Source of the DNA: Streptomyces sp. V4I2
GTDB taxonomy: Bacteria > Actinomycetota > Actinomycetes > Streptomycetales > Streptomycetaceae
Assembly: GCF_030817655.1 (NCBI RefSeq)
Contig: NZ_JAUSZM010000003.1
Span: forward strand, 6,758,001-6,822,000
Direction of reading: 5' to 3'
DNA length: 64,000 bases
Each line of letters begins with the position of its first letter. Within the stretch, counting starts at the first letter, position 1. Position numbers and translations under genes: made by a program. Under the pieces are notes generated by a model, which was not told the DNA's origin, did no database searches, and worked only from the letters and a program-made list of their open reading frames with translations. Shown here piece by piece: positions 8,802 to 16,912 of the stretch.

Positions 8802-9932
8802 GTGACCGTCGACGACACGGGCTCCGGCGCGGACGCGGACGGCCGGGCAGACCCCGATGCCGCCGAGTCCGGCGAGGGCGAGGACCCGCTCGCCCTCCGC
8901 ATCGAACAGCTCATTCTGGGCGCCGAGCGGCGCTACACCCCCTTTCAGGCGGCGCGCAGCGCGGGCGTCTCCGTGGAGCTGGCCACCCGCTTCTGGCGGG
9001 CCATGGGCTTCGCCGACATCGGACAGGCCAAGGCCCTCACGGAGGCCGACGTGCTCGCGCTGCGCCGGCTCTCCGGTCTCGTGGAGGCGGGGCTGCTGAG
9101 CGAGGCGATGGCCGTGCAGGTGGCGCGGTCCACCGGACAGACCACCGCCCGGCTGGCCGAGTGGCAGATGGATTCGTTCCTGGAGGGGCTGACCGAGCCC
9201 CCGGAACCCGGCATGTCGCGCACCGAGGTGACGTACCCGATCATCGAGCTGCTCCTGCCCGAGCTGGAGGAGTTCCTCGTCTATGTCTGGCGCCGCCAGC
9301 TCGCCGCCTCGGCCGGCCGGGTCGTCCAGACCGCCGACGACGAGGAGATGGTCGACCGGCGTCTGGCCGTGGGCTTCGCCGACCTCGTCGGGTTCACGCG
9401 GCTGACCCGCCGGATGGAGGAGGAGGAGCTCGGCGAACTCGTCGAGGCCTTCGAGACCACGTGCGCCGACCTGGTCGCCGCACGTGGCGGACGGCTCGTC
9501 AAGACGCTCGGCGACGAGGTGCTGTACGCGGCGGACGACGCCGGGGTCGCCGCCGAGATCGCCCTGAGGCTCATCGAGACCATGGCGAATGACGAGACCA
9601 TGCCGGAGCTGCGCGTCGGCATCGCCTTCGGCACGGTCACCACCCGTATGGGCGATGTCTTCGGCACGACGGTGAACCTCGCCTCCCGGCTGACGTCGAT
9701 AGCCCCGCGCGACGCCGTCCTCGTCGACAGCGCCTTCGCGGAGGAACTGATCCGCACCGGCGAGGCCCCCGCCTCCGAGGCGGAGGCGGCCGAGGCCGCG
9801 GCGACCGCCGAGAAGGAGGGCGAGGAGCCGCCGACCTACCGCTTCGCGCTGCAGCCGATGTGGCAGCGGCCGGTGCGCGGGCTCGGCGTGGTCGAGCCGT
9901 GGCTGCTGACGCGGCGGGCCGGGGAGTCGTAG
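8802..9932 (+). CDS. cya: Class III adenylate cyclase
   Basis: This is a 376-aa soluble adenylate cyclase making cAMP, which in Streptomyces affects germination and development. The N-terminal 170 residues form a helical region containing a pH-sensor-like segment (EQLILGAERRYTPFQAARSAGVSVEL resembles an HTH-like fold). The catalytic domain begins at VGFADLVGFTRL (metal-binding Asp) and contains KTLGDEVLYA (second metal Asp) and TTVNLASRL (transition-state Asn and Arg). The GTG at 8802 follows AGGGCAGCAGGC. It lies 121 nt downstream of birA, co-directional, with a separate promoter likely. A short Ala/Glu-rich insertion (SEAEAAEAAATAE) interrupts the C-terminal part. Confidence 0.93.
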   Translation: MTVDDTGSGADADGRADPDAAESGEGEDPLALRIEQLILGAERRYTPFQAARSAGVSVELATRFWRAMGFADIGQAKALTEADVLALRRLSGLVEAGLLSEAMAVQVARSTGQTTARLAEWQMDSFLEGLTEPPEPGMSRTEVTYPIIELLLPELEEFLVYVWRRQLAASAGRVVQTADDEEMVDRRLAVGFADLVGFTRLTRRMEEEELGELVEAFETTCADLVAARGGRLVKTLGDEVLYAADDAGVAAEIALRLIETMANDETMPELRVGIAFGTVTTRMGDVFGTTVNLASRLTSIAPRDAVLVDSAFAEELIRTGEAPASEAEAAEAAATAEKEGEEPPTYRFALQPMWQRPVRGLGVVEPWLLTRRAGES

Positions 9933-9947
9933 TCCCCGGCAGCCCGT

Positions 9948-10595
9948 TCAGTGATGCCGGGCCGCCAGCGGGTCCACGCACACGGCGATGACCGGCAGGC
10001 ACAGACCGGGCCGGTCCGGGTGGTCCGGCTGCGGGGTGGGCGGAGTCGTCGTGCTGCTCGGCGTTGGGGCCGGGGTGCCGGCGGCGGACGTCGAGGGCGG
10101 CCGGGGGGTGGCGGGCGCCGCGCTGCCGGTCGGCTTCGGTGCTTCCGGGACGGTCGTGGGCGTCTGCCGGGACGACCCCGCGGTCGGGGCGGGGGTCGCG
10201 AGGGACACGCCCCTGGTGGGCAGCGCGCTCGGACCGCCCAGGACCGTGGTCGCCGACGGGCTCACCTCGGGGGTGACGGCCGCGACCGTGGCGGCCGCGT
10301 CGGCCGACCGTTCCGGGCCGGCCTCCGGGTCGGGACGCGGTTCCACCTCCGCGCTGCCGAGGCCGCCGACGCCCGCGTCGGGGGTCAGCCGGACGAAGCT
10401 CAGCGCGCCCGCCGCCAGGGCCAGGCCGCCCGCCGCCAGCAGGACCTTGCGGGGGCGGGGGCGGGGGCGGGGGCGGCGGTGCCGGCCGCGGGGTGTCCAG
10501 AGCCGGGTTCCGGTGCCGTACGACTCCGGCGGTACGGCCGCGTCCGCCGCGCTGCCTCTTTCCGCTCACGCCGCCGGTGTGTCCCTCGTCGTCAT
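9948..10595 (-). pseudogene. Membrane-anchored Pro/Thr-rich protein split by an in-frame TGA
   Basis: A good start (ATG 10595 with GGAGGG 6 nt upstream) gives MTTRDTPAA and then a TGA at 10566-10568. The same frame then stays open for about 205 codons with protein-like content: a basic stretch PRGRHRRRPRPRP, a hydrophobic helix KVLLAAGGLALAAGALSF, and a long Pro/Thr/Ser-rich extracytoplasmic tail ending in LCLPVIAVCVDPLAARHH. No other ATG/GTG/TTG occurs in that frame before GTG 10346, which lies after the helix. The simplest reading is a single nonsense change (for example TGG to TGA) or a sequencing error. Alternatively the peptide is a leader coupled through GTGA to another frame, but that frame is Arg-rich and not protein-like. 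Confidence 0.6.
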
Positions 10596-10806
10596 CGCGA
10601 TCCCTCCCCGTGCGCCCGCGCCCCCTGTGCGCTGTGGCGGACGCACGTTATGCGCTCCGTTGTGCGGTGGAACGGGAGTCGGGCGGGATGTCACTCGAAC
10701 GGGGTGTCGGGCGCGGAAGCGGGAACCGGCCCGCCCTTTCCCCGGCGGGGCTCGGCTGCGATGATCGGAGCGAAGGGCGTTAACCGTCGTTAACCGGGAG
10801 GGTGTC

Positions 10807-11625
10807 ATGTCCGAGGAGCGGTTCGGGGAGTTCGTGCTGGTGCGGCGAAACCTGGAGGGGGCTGACGGGGCTGACGGTCATGTCGCGGAGCTGGCCCTGG
10901 ACCGGCCCAAGGCCATGAACGCCGTCTCGACCGAGATGGCCCGGTCGCTCGCCGGGGCGTGCGCGGCGCTGGGCGCGGATCGTGAGGTTCGGGTGGTCGT
11001 GGTGACCTCCACCCATGAGCGGGCCTTCTGCGTCGGCGCCGACCTCAAGGAGCGGAACTCCTTCACCGACGCGGATCTGGTGCGGCAGCGGCCGGTGGCG
11101 CGCGGGGCGTACACCGGGGTCCTGGAGCTGCCGGTCCCGACGATCGCCGCCGTGCACGGGTTCGCGCTGGGCGGGGGCTTCGAGCTGGCGCTCGCCTGCG
11201 ACCTGATCGTGGCGGACCGTACGGCCGTGGTGGGGCTGCCCGAGGTGTCGGTCGGCGTGATTCCCGGCGGCGGCGGCACGCAGTTGCTGCCGCGGCGGGT
11301 GGGGGCCGCCCGGGCGGCCGAGCTGATCTTCACGGCACGGCGGGTGGAGGCCGGGGAGGCGGCCTCGCTGGGCCTCGTCGATGTGCTGGTGGAGGAGGGA
11401 CGCGACCGCGAGGAGGCGTTGGCCCTGGCATCCCGGATCGCGGGGAACTCGCCGGTGGGGCTGCGGGCGGCGAAGAAGGCGCTGCGGCTGGGGCAGGGGC
11501 TGGATCTGCGGGCGGGGCTGGAGGTCGAGGACGCGGCGTGGCGGGCGGTGGCGTTCTCGGCGGACCGGGCGGAGGGGGTGGCGGCGTTCAACGAGAAACG
11601 GCGTCCTTCCTGGCCGGGGGAGTAG
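10807..11625 (+). CDS. Enoyl-CoA hydratase/isomerase family protein
   Basis: A 272-aa crotonase-fold enzyme. It carries RPKAMNAVSTEM near residue 37, the oxyanion-hole segment CVGADLKER, and the active-site helix GFALGGGFELALACDL, with a Glu in the first catalytic position. It then has LPEVSVGVIPGGGGTQLLPR, with a second Glu in the hydratase position. Both Glu residues argue for a true enoyl-CoA hydratase acting on trans-2-enoyl-CoA in fatty-acid or branched-chain amino-acid breakdown rather than a Glu-less isomerase. The ATG at 10807 has GGGAGGGTGTC upstream. It stands alone between the broken membrane gene and the GGDEF gene. The substrate chain length cannot be told. Confidence 0.9.
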   Translation: MSEERFGEFVLVRRNLEGADGADGHVAELALDRPKAMNAVSTEMARSLAGACAALGADREVRVVVVTSTHERAFCVGADLKERNSFTDADLVRQRPVARGAYTGVLELPVPTIAAVHGFALGGGFELALACDLIVADRTAVVGLPEVSVGVIPGGGGTQLLPRRVGAARAAELIFTARRVEAGEAASLGLVDVLVEEGRDREEALALASRIAGNSPVGLRAAKKALRLGQGLDLRAGLEVEDAAWRAVAFSADRAEGVAAFNEKRRPSWPGE

Positions 11626-11723
11626 CCCCCAGGGCGAGGGTCTGGGGGCGGAGCCCTCAGGGACGGTCACCCCTGCGGCGCGGAAAGTGACCGGTTCGCC
11701 CCGAAACTCCCTAGCCTGGTGTG

Positions 11724-12872
11724 ATGGGTGAGGACAGTCGGCTCGCGGGCGTCGTCGCGTTGGCTCAGGGCATGGCCGCGGCGCACAGCTCGCGGGAGGT
11801 GTGGTGGGCTGCCGCGAGCGGAGCGTGCCGCGCGCTCGGCGGGAGCTTCGCCGCGCTGTCGGTGTGGGAGCGGGACCTCGGCCGGCTGCGGGTGCTGGTG
11901 AACGCGGGGGAGCGGGCCGAGGACGAGGAGGAGTTCCCGGACGACGAGGCCTACCCGGTGCACCAGTTCGCCGAGATCACCGAGTTCCTGCACGAGCGCT
12001 GGGCCGGCGGCGGCGAACCCAACGCCTGGGTGGAGACCGCGGAGGGCCCGGCCGCCGGCCGCCGCCCCGGTTACGTCCACCAGCGCGTCGCCGCCCTGCG
12101 GCGCAGAGGCCGCGGCTGCTGCGTCGTCGCGCCGATCGTGCTGCACGGCCGGGCCTGGGGCGAGCTGTATGTGGCCCGTCCCGTCGGCGGGCCGGTCTTC
12201 GGCCGTGAGGACGCCGACTTCGCCACCGTGCTGGCCTCCGTCGTCGCCGCGGGCATCGCCCAGACCGAGCGGCTGGAGGAGGTGCGGCGGCTGGCGTTCA
12301 CCGACGCGCTCACCGGTCTCGCCAACCGCCGGGCCGTCGACGCCCGCCTGGACGAGGCCGTCGAGCGGCACCGCAGGGACGGGGCGGTCGTCAGTCTCGT
12401 GGTCTGCGACCTCAACGGGCTCAAGCGCGTCAACGACACGCGCGGCCACGCCGTCGGCGACCGTCTCCTCGAACGCTTCGGGTCGGTCCTCTCCCTCTGC
12501 GGCGCCATGCTCCCCGGCACCCTCGCCGCCCGCCTCGGCGGTGACGAGTTCTGTCTGCTCGCGGTCGGACCGCCCGCCGACGAGGTCGTCAAGGCGGCCG
12601 ACGAGCTGTGCCGCAGGGCCGCCGAGCTGGAGCTGGGGGAGGGCGTCGCCTGCGGGGTCGCGTCCACCGAGGACCCCATCGGACCGGTGGGCTCCGCCCG
12701 CCGGCTGTTCCGGCTGGCCGACGCGGCCCAGTACCGGGCCAAGGCCGAACGGGCCACCCGCCCGGTCGTCGCCGGACGGCAGGGCCCCGACGACCCGGTC
12801 GTACGACTGGCCGACGAACCCTCCGCCGAGCAGCCGCCCGGCGAGCGCCGCCGCTTTCGCGGGCGTGGCTGA
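11724..12872 (+). CDS. cdgE: GAF-GGDEF diguanylate cyclase (CdgE-like)
   Basis: A soluble 382-aa protein. The N-terminal 20-180 residues form a GAF-type sensor and residues about 190-350 a GGDEF domain. The catalytic signature RLGGDEFCLLA is intact (272-276), with the upstream metal/substrate Asp in VVCDLNGLKRVND. This predicts synthesis of cyclic di-GMP from two GTP, the second messenger that keeps Streptomyces in vegetative growth through BldD. The RxxD inhibitory site expected nine residues before the GG is absent (LPGTLAARL), so product inhibition through that site is not expected. I recall the S. coelicolor protein in this position as CdgE (SCO4931). The ATG at 11724 is preferred over the GTG at 11721. 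Confidence 0.88.
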   Translation: MGEDSRLAGVVALAQGMAAAHSSREVWWAAASGACRALGGSFAALSVWERDLGRLRVLVNAGERAEDEEEFPDDEAYPVHQFAEITEFLHERWAGGGEPNAWVETAEGPAAGRRPGYVHQRVAALRRRGRGCCVVAPIVLHGRAWGELYVARPVGGPVFGREDADFATVLASVVAAGIAQTERLEEVRRLAFTDALTGLANRRAVDARLDEAVERHRRDGAVVSLVVCDLNGLKRVNDTRGHAVGDRLLERFGSVLSLCGAMLPGTLAARLGGDEFCLLAVGPPADEVVKAADELCRRAAELELGEGVACGVASTEDPIGPVGSARRLFRLADAAQYRAKAERATRPVVAGRQGPDDPVVRLADEPSAEQPPGERRRFRGRG

Positions 12873-12948
12873 AGTGTGACCCGTCGGTAAGGGGCAAACC
12901 CGTCCCCCACTGGTGACATCCTCGAATTCACTGCGTACGCTCCTGAAT

Positions 12949-14493
12949 ATGGATATGCACACTGTGGTGGTGGGGACGTCCGGGGTCACCGCGTCCGACG
13001 TTCTCGCCGTGGCGCGCGCCGGCGCCCGGGTCGAGCTCTCCGCGCAGGCGGTCACGGCCCTCGCCGCGGCCCGCGGCATCGTGGACGCGCTGGCGGCCAA
13101 GCCCGAACCCGTCTACGGCGTGAGCACCGGCTTCGGCGCCCTGGCGACCCGGCACATCAGCCAGGAACTGCGGGCCCAGCTGCAGCGCAACATCGTCCGC
13201 TCGCACGCCGCCGGCATGGGGCCGCGGGTGGAGCGAGAGGTCGTACGGGCCCTGATGTTCCTGCGGCTGAAGACCGTCTGCTCGGGACACACCGGCGTCC
13301 GCCCCGAGGTCGCGCAGACCATGGCCGACGTCCTGAACGCCGGCATCACCCCGGTCGTCCACGAGTACGGCTCCCTCGGCTGCTCCGGAGACCTCGCCCC
13401 CCTGTCGCACTGCGCGCTGACCCTCATGGGCGAGGGCGACGCCGAAGGCCCGGACGGCGCCGTACGGCCCGCCGGCGAACTCCTCGCCGAGCACGGCATC
13501 GCCCCCGTCGAACTGCGCGAGAAGGAGGGCCTCGCCCTCCTCAACGGCACCGACGGCATGCTCGGCATGCTGGTCATGGCCCTCGCCGACCTGGACACCC
13601 TCTACAAGTCCGCCGACATCACCGCGGCCCTCTCCCTGGAGGGCCTGCTCGGCACCGACAAGGTCCTCGCCCCCGAGCTGCACGCCATCCGCCCGCACCC
13701 CGGGCAGGGCGCCAGCGCCGCCAACACGCTGGCCGTACTGAAGGGTTCGGAGCTCACCGGGCACCACCAGGACGACGCCCCGCGCGTCCAGGACGCCTAC
13801 TCCGTGCGCTGCGCCCCCCAGGTCGCCGGCGCCGGACGGGACACACTCGCGCACGCCCGCCTGGTCGCCGAGCGGGAGCTGGCGTCGGCCGTCGACAACC
13901 CGGTGGTGCTGCCCGACGGGCGCGTCGAGTCCAACGGCAACTTCCACGGCGCCCCGGTCGCCTACGTCCTCGACTTCCTGGCCATCGCCGCCGCCGACCT
14001 CGCCTCCATCGCCGAGCGCCGCACCGACCGGCTGCTCGACAAGAACCGCAGCCACGGGCTGCCGCCGTTCCTCGCCGACGACCCGGGCGTCGACTCCGGG
14101 CTGATGATCGCCCAGTACACGCAGGCCGCGCTGGTCAGCGAGATGAAGCGGCTCGCCGTACCGGCGTCGGCGGACTCGATCCCGTCCTCCGCGATGCAGG
14201 AGGACCACGTCTCCATGGGCTGGTCGGCCGCCCGCAAGCTGCGCACGGCCGTCGACAACCTCACCCGGGTCATCGCCATCGAGCTGTACGCCGCCACGCG
14301 CGCCGTCGAGCTGCGCGCGGGGCTGACCCCGGCGCCGGCGTCCCGGGCGGTCATCGACGCCGTACGGAAGGCGGGCGTCGAGGGTCCGGGGCCGGACCGC
14401 TTCCTGTCGCCCGACCTCGCGGCGGCGGACGCGTTCGTACGCGCCGGGAAGCTGGTCGCGGCGGCGGAGACGGTCACCGGACCGCTGCAGTAG
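12949..14493 (+). CDS. hutH: Histidine ammonia-lyase
   Basis: This enzyme deaminates L-histidine to urocanate, the first step of histidine use. At 514 aa it matches the family length. The MIO prosthetic group forms autocatalytically from GSLGCSGDLAP, here Cys-Ser-Gly (145-147) instead of the usual Ala-Ser-Gly; Streptomyces histidases are known for this variant. Other active-site segments are YGVSTGFGALA, QRNIVRSHAAG, NGTDGMLGML, NFHGAPVAYVLD and QEDHVSMG. The ATG at 12949 (MDMHTVVVGTSG) matches the known Streptomyces N-terminus as I remember it. No other hut genes are adjacent, which fits the dispersed hut layout of Streptomyces. Confidence 0.95.
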   Translation: MDMHTVVVGTSGVTASDVLAVARAGARVELSAQAVTALAAARGIVDALAAKPEPVYGVSTGFGALATRHISQELRAQLQRNIVRSHAAGMGPRVEREVVRALMFLRLKTVCSGHTGVRPEVAQTMADVLNAGITPVVHEYGSLGCSGDLAPLSHCALTLMGEGDAEGPDGAVRPAGELLAEHGIAPVELREKEGLALLNGTDGMLGMLVMALADLDTLYKSADITAALSLEGLLGTDKVLAPELHAIRPHPGQGASAANTLAVLKGSELTGHHQDDAPRVQDAYSVRCAPQVAGAGRDTLAHARLVAERELASAVDNPVVLPDGRVESNGNFHGAPVAYVLDFLAIAAADLASIAERRTDRLLDKNRSHGLPPFLADDPGVDSGLMIAQYTQAALVSEMKRLAVPASADSIPSSAMQEDHVSMGWSAARKLRTAVDNLTRVIAIELYAATRAVELRAGLTPAPASRAVIDAVRKAGVEGPGPDRFLSPDLAAADAFVRAGKLVAAAETVTGPLQ

Positions 14494-14561
14494 GCGGAAC
14501 GGGCCTTGCCAGTCGGGAGACCGACAAGGTCCGAGGGGTCATCTGGTCTCTTGCGAGGAGG

Positions 14562-14588
14562 CCCCGGCGTTCACGCCGGGGAGGAATT
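14562..14588 (+). repeat. Right-end-like hairpin of an IS200/IS605-type element, 5' of tnpB
   Basis: CCCCGGCG (14562-14569), loop TTCA, then CGCCGGGG (14574-14581) followed by AGGAATT. The same arrangement (7-8 bp GC stem, TYCA loop, G-tract, AGGA[AT]T) occurs at the other side of tnpB at 16045-16072. It may be the element's left-end subterminal hairpin or the leftover right end of an older copy beside hutH. Confidence 0.45.
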
Positions 14589-14599
14589 GCACCGTGACA

Positions 14600-14671
14600 G
14601 CGACGCGGAGCGTCGCCGCATCCTGCTTCCCGGGCGCGGAGCGCCGCTGCGGCTTGCCCGGCGGAGCCGGG
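14600..14671. repeat. Three consecutive short hairpins with GGA loops
   Basis: There are three perfect stems of 7, 5 and 6 bp at 14600-14616, 14633-14645 and 14657-14671. Each closes on a GGA loop (for example GCGACGC-GGA-GCGTCGC). They lie in the stretch between hutH and tnpB, which has no other credible gene. They could be structure in the element's leader or generic Streptomyces GC-rich palindromes of the GGGGCGGAGCCCC type, one of which also occurs near 11645. Confidence 0.5.
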
Positions 14672-14753
14672 TGCGGGCGAACGTGTGTGCCCGTGTTCGC
14701 TGGTGGGGGTGGTCGCGGTGGGAGAGGGGCGCGGGTGTGCGGATCTCGTACGT

Positions 14754-16034
14754 ATGGTCGTCGGGCAGGGCTCGGGTGGCCGGAACGTGGACGGGGGTGT
14801 GGGCGTGGCGGAAGCAGCGGGGGCCGACGGGGCGGAGCATGCCCGGTACACCTTCCGGCTTCGCGTGTCGTCCACCGCGCTCACGCTGCTGTTGGCGGAG
14901 TGGGACCGGTGCCGGTGGGTGTGGAACGAGTGCGTGGCAAAGTCGCAGCAGGTCCATGCCTGGAACAGGAACCGTCCCGAGGGCACCGACAAGCAAACGT
15001 GCGGTCCGGCGCAGCTCGACAAGATGCTGACCGACGCCCGTGCCCGCACGCCGTGGCTGCGTGAAGGCTCCAGTGTTCCGCAGCAGCAGCTCATCCGGGA
15101 TTTCGGCAAGTCCAAGGCCAAGGCGCACAAGGACATCCGCGACCGGGTTCCGCAGCACCGCCGGGCGGGGATGCCGAAGTGGAAGAAGAAGCGCGAGACG
15201 CTGCCGACGCTGAACTACACCCGGCGTGGCTTCCGTCTCAAGGACGGCAGGCTGCACCTGGCGGGCGGCATCGCCTTGACGGTGGTGTGGTCGCGAGACC
15301 TTCCGGCCGACCCGTCATCGGTGCGCGTCTATCAGGACAGCCTGGGGCACTGGTACGCCAGCTTCGTCGTCCCCGCCCAGGTGCAGCCACCTCCCGAAAC
15401 CGGCCGCGTGATCGGCATCGACTGGGGTGTGACGGAGACCGCGACCACCACCAGCGATGCCTACGACCTCCCCCACGCCCAGCACGGGCGGAAGGCCAAG
15501 GAGAAGCTGACCCGGTACGACCGGATGATGGCCCGCCGCAGACCGAAGAAGGGGAAGACCGGGTCGAAGGGGTACCGCACAGCGAGGAAACTCAGGGCCA
15601 AGGTGCACCAGAAGGTAGCCCGGCAACGCCAGGACATGGCCCGGAAGTGGGCCAAGTCCGTCGTTCGCGACCATGACGCCCTGGCCGTCGAGGACTTCAA
15701 GCCGAAGTTCCTCGCCAAGACCACCATGGCCAAGAAGGCCGCCGACGCCGCCATCGGCGCCACCAAGCAGGCCCTGATCGAGATGGGCCGCAAGCACGCA
15801 CGCCGCGTGCACCTGGTACACCCCGCGCATACCACGATGGACTGCGCGCACTGCGGAGCGAGAGCCAAGCACGCACTGCCGCTGGGAATGCGCACCTACA
15901 CCTGCACCGCGTGCGGAGCCGTGTCCCCACGGGACAAGAACTCCGCACGCGTGATGCTCATCCGGGCTGGTCTCGACCCGGCTGGTGCTGATGGCGCAAG
16001 ACCTGACGGAACGCTGTTCCGTCAGGCTGCCTGA
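14754..16034 (+). CDS. tnpB: TnpB (OrfB) RNA-guided nuclease of an IS200/IS605-family element
   Basis: TnpB is the RuvC-fold nuclease ancestral to Cas12. It uses an RNA from the element's right end to cut matching sites carrying a short adjacent motif. All key residues are present: RuvC Asp in GRVIGIDWGV (near 15415), Glu in ALAVEDFK (near 15682), the zinc ribbon CAHCG...CTACG (15842-15916), and the last Asp in SPRDKNSARVML. The N-terminal OrfB_HTH region begins at RYTFRLRVSSTALTLLLAEW. The start is uncertain: ATG 14754 is used, GTG 14805 is also possible, and an earlier frame is open to 14685. There is no TnpA transposase gene in the window, so this copy cannot move by itself. Intact motifs suggest an active nuclease. 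Confidence 0.88.
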   Translation: MVVGQGSGGRNVDGGVGVAEAAGADGAEHARYTFRLRVSSTALTLLLAEWDRCRWVWNECVAKSQQVHAWNRNRPEGTDKQTCGPAQLDKMLTDARARTPWLREGSSVPQQQLIRDFGKSKAKAHKDIRDRVPQHRRAGMPKWKKKRETLPTLNYTRRGFRLKDGRLHLAGGIALTVVWSRDLPADPSSVRVYQDSLGHWYASFVVPAQVQPPPETGRVIGIDWGVTETATTTSDAYDLPHAQHGRKAKEKLTRYDRMMARRRPKKGKTGSKGYRTARKLRAKVHQKVARQRQDMARKWAKSVVRDHDALAVEDFKPKFLAKTTMAKKAADAAIGATKQALIEMGRKHARRVHLVHPAHTTMDCAHCGARAKHALPLGMRTYTCTACGAVSPRDKNSARVMLIRAGLDPAGADGARPDGTLFRQAA

Positions 16035-16072
16035 GTCAGGAATTCCCCTCGTCCACGAGGGGGAGGATTCAA
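15990..16072 (+). ncRNA. Predicted omega-RNA 3' part and element right end
   Basis: In IS605 elements the guide RNA overlaps the 3' end of tnpB and runs to the right end, the guide being the flanking DNA. Here, just after the stop, CCCCTCG-TCCA-CGAGGGG (16045-16062) forms a hairpin followed by GAGGATTCAA. That ending resembles right ends of other actinobacterial tnpB elements as I recall them. The guide would then begin at about 16073 and read into the 3' end of the neighbouring lipoprotein gene. The 5' limit given is a guess. Confidence 0.4.
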
Positions 16073-16869
16073 TTGAACTTGGCCGCCTGCGCGTCGATCA
16101 CGGCCGCCGGGACGTCGTACGGCTTGCCGGAGGTGACCAGGGCGAGGTTCACCGTGTAGTACGAGGCGATGCTGCTGCCGTGCCGCACCACCTCGGTGTG
16201 GAAGACGCCCGTGCCGTCGCCGTCCATCGCGGAGCTGGCGGCGAACGCCACGGACTCGTCACCGGCGCCCGAGGCCTTCTCGGGGGCGATCTTGGTGATC
16301 TTCGTGTCCGTGCCGTCGGCGGTGAAGCCGAAGCCGCCGGAGCAGGCCTTGACCCCGTCGGAGACGGCCTTGAAGGCCTTCTCGGCGCCGTCGCCCTCGT
16401 ACGAGGACAGGCCCACGTAGGTCGCGGTGAGGTTGAAGGCCTCGGCGAAGTCGCCCTCGGTCAGCTCGTCCAGGGACTTGGACGGGTCGTCCGTCGGGGG
16501 CGCCTCGGTGACGGTGTTGCTCGCATTCGCGTCCGTGTCGCCCGGCGGGAGCGCGGCCATGGCGTAGGCGACCGGCTCGCACTCGGCCTTGTCGATGTTC
16601 TTCAGCACGCTCTTGGACTTCGGCAGGGTGTCGTCGCCCGAGGTGACCTTGTACCCCTCGATCTCGCCCTCCGCGAGCAGCAGTTTCTCCAGCTCCGCCG
16701 CGTTGTACGCCTTCGCGGCCGCGGTCGGAGACGAGGACGAGGAGGATCCGGAGTTCGCGGAGTCCTTGGAGTCGTCCGACCCGTCATCGGAACAGCCAGT
16801 GACAAGGGCGAGCGACAGCACGCTCACGGCAACCGTGGCGCCCATGCGCGCGCCCGATGATCTCTTCAT
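16069..16869 (-). CDS. Secreted lipoprotein of unknown function
   Basis: The N-terminus MKRSSGARMGATVAVSVL... leads to a lipobox LVTGC, with Cys about 26. The mature protein should therefore be lipid-anchored on the outer face of the membrane. An Asp/Ser-rich linker (residues 27-48) is followed by a domain of about 215 residues that I do not recognise, although it resembles Streptomyces proteins annotated only as lipoprotein. It contains two Cys in the mature domain (ECEP and ACSGG). The TGA stop at 16069-16071 lies inside the GATTCAA right-end motif of the tnpB element, so the element inserted exactly at the 3' end of this gene without destroying it. The start is the ATG at 16869. Confidence 0.82.
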   Translation of the reverse strand: MKRSSGARMGATVAVSVLSLALVTGCSDDGSDDSKDSANSGSSSSSSPTAAAKAYNAAELEKLLLAEGEIEGYKVTSGDDTLPKSKSVLKNIDKAECEPVAYAMAALPPGDTDANASNTVTEAPPTDDPSKSLDELTEGDFAEAFNLTATYVGLSSYEGDGAEKAFKAVSDGVKACSGGFGFTADGTDTKITKIAPEKASGAGDESVAFAASSAMDGDGTGVFHTEVVRHGSSIASYYTVNLALVTSGKPYDVPAAVIDAQAAKFN

Positions 16870-16912
16870 GAGGCGGACTATGAAGGTTTGCTGAAGAACG
16901 CGTCAAGCCGGT

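Noticed and set aside
10443..10480. GGGGGC simple repeat as a CRISPR or structured array
   Set aside because: It is a short G/C run encoding the Arg-Pro stretch of the broken membrane protein; there are no spacers.
11638..11662. GGGGGCGGAGCCCT palindrome after the enoyl-CoA hydratase as a special element
   Set aside because: It is a very common Streptomyces intergenic palindrome, probably a terminator, with imperfect pairing here.
14474..15257. Minus-strand ORFs over the hutH/tnpB junction
   Set aside because: No domains, and they overlap the hairpins and the tnpB N-terminus.
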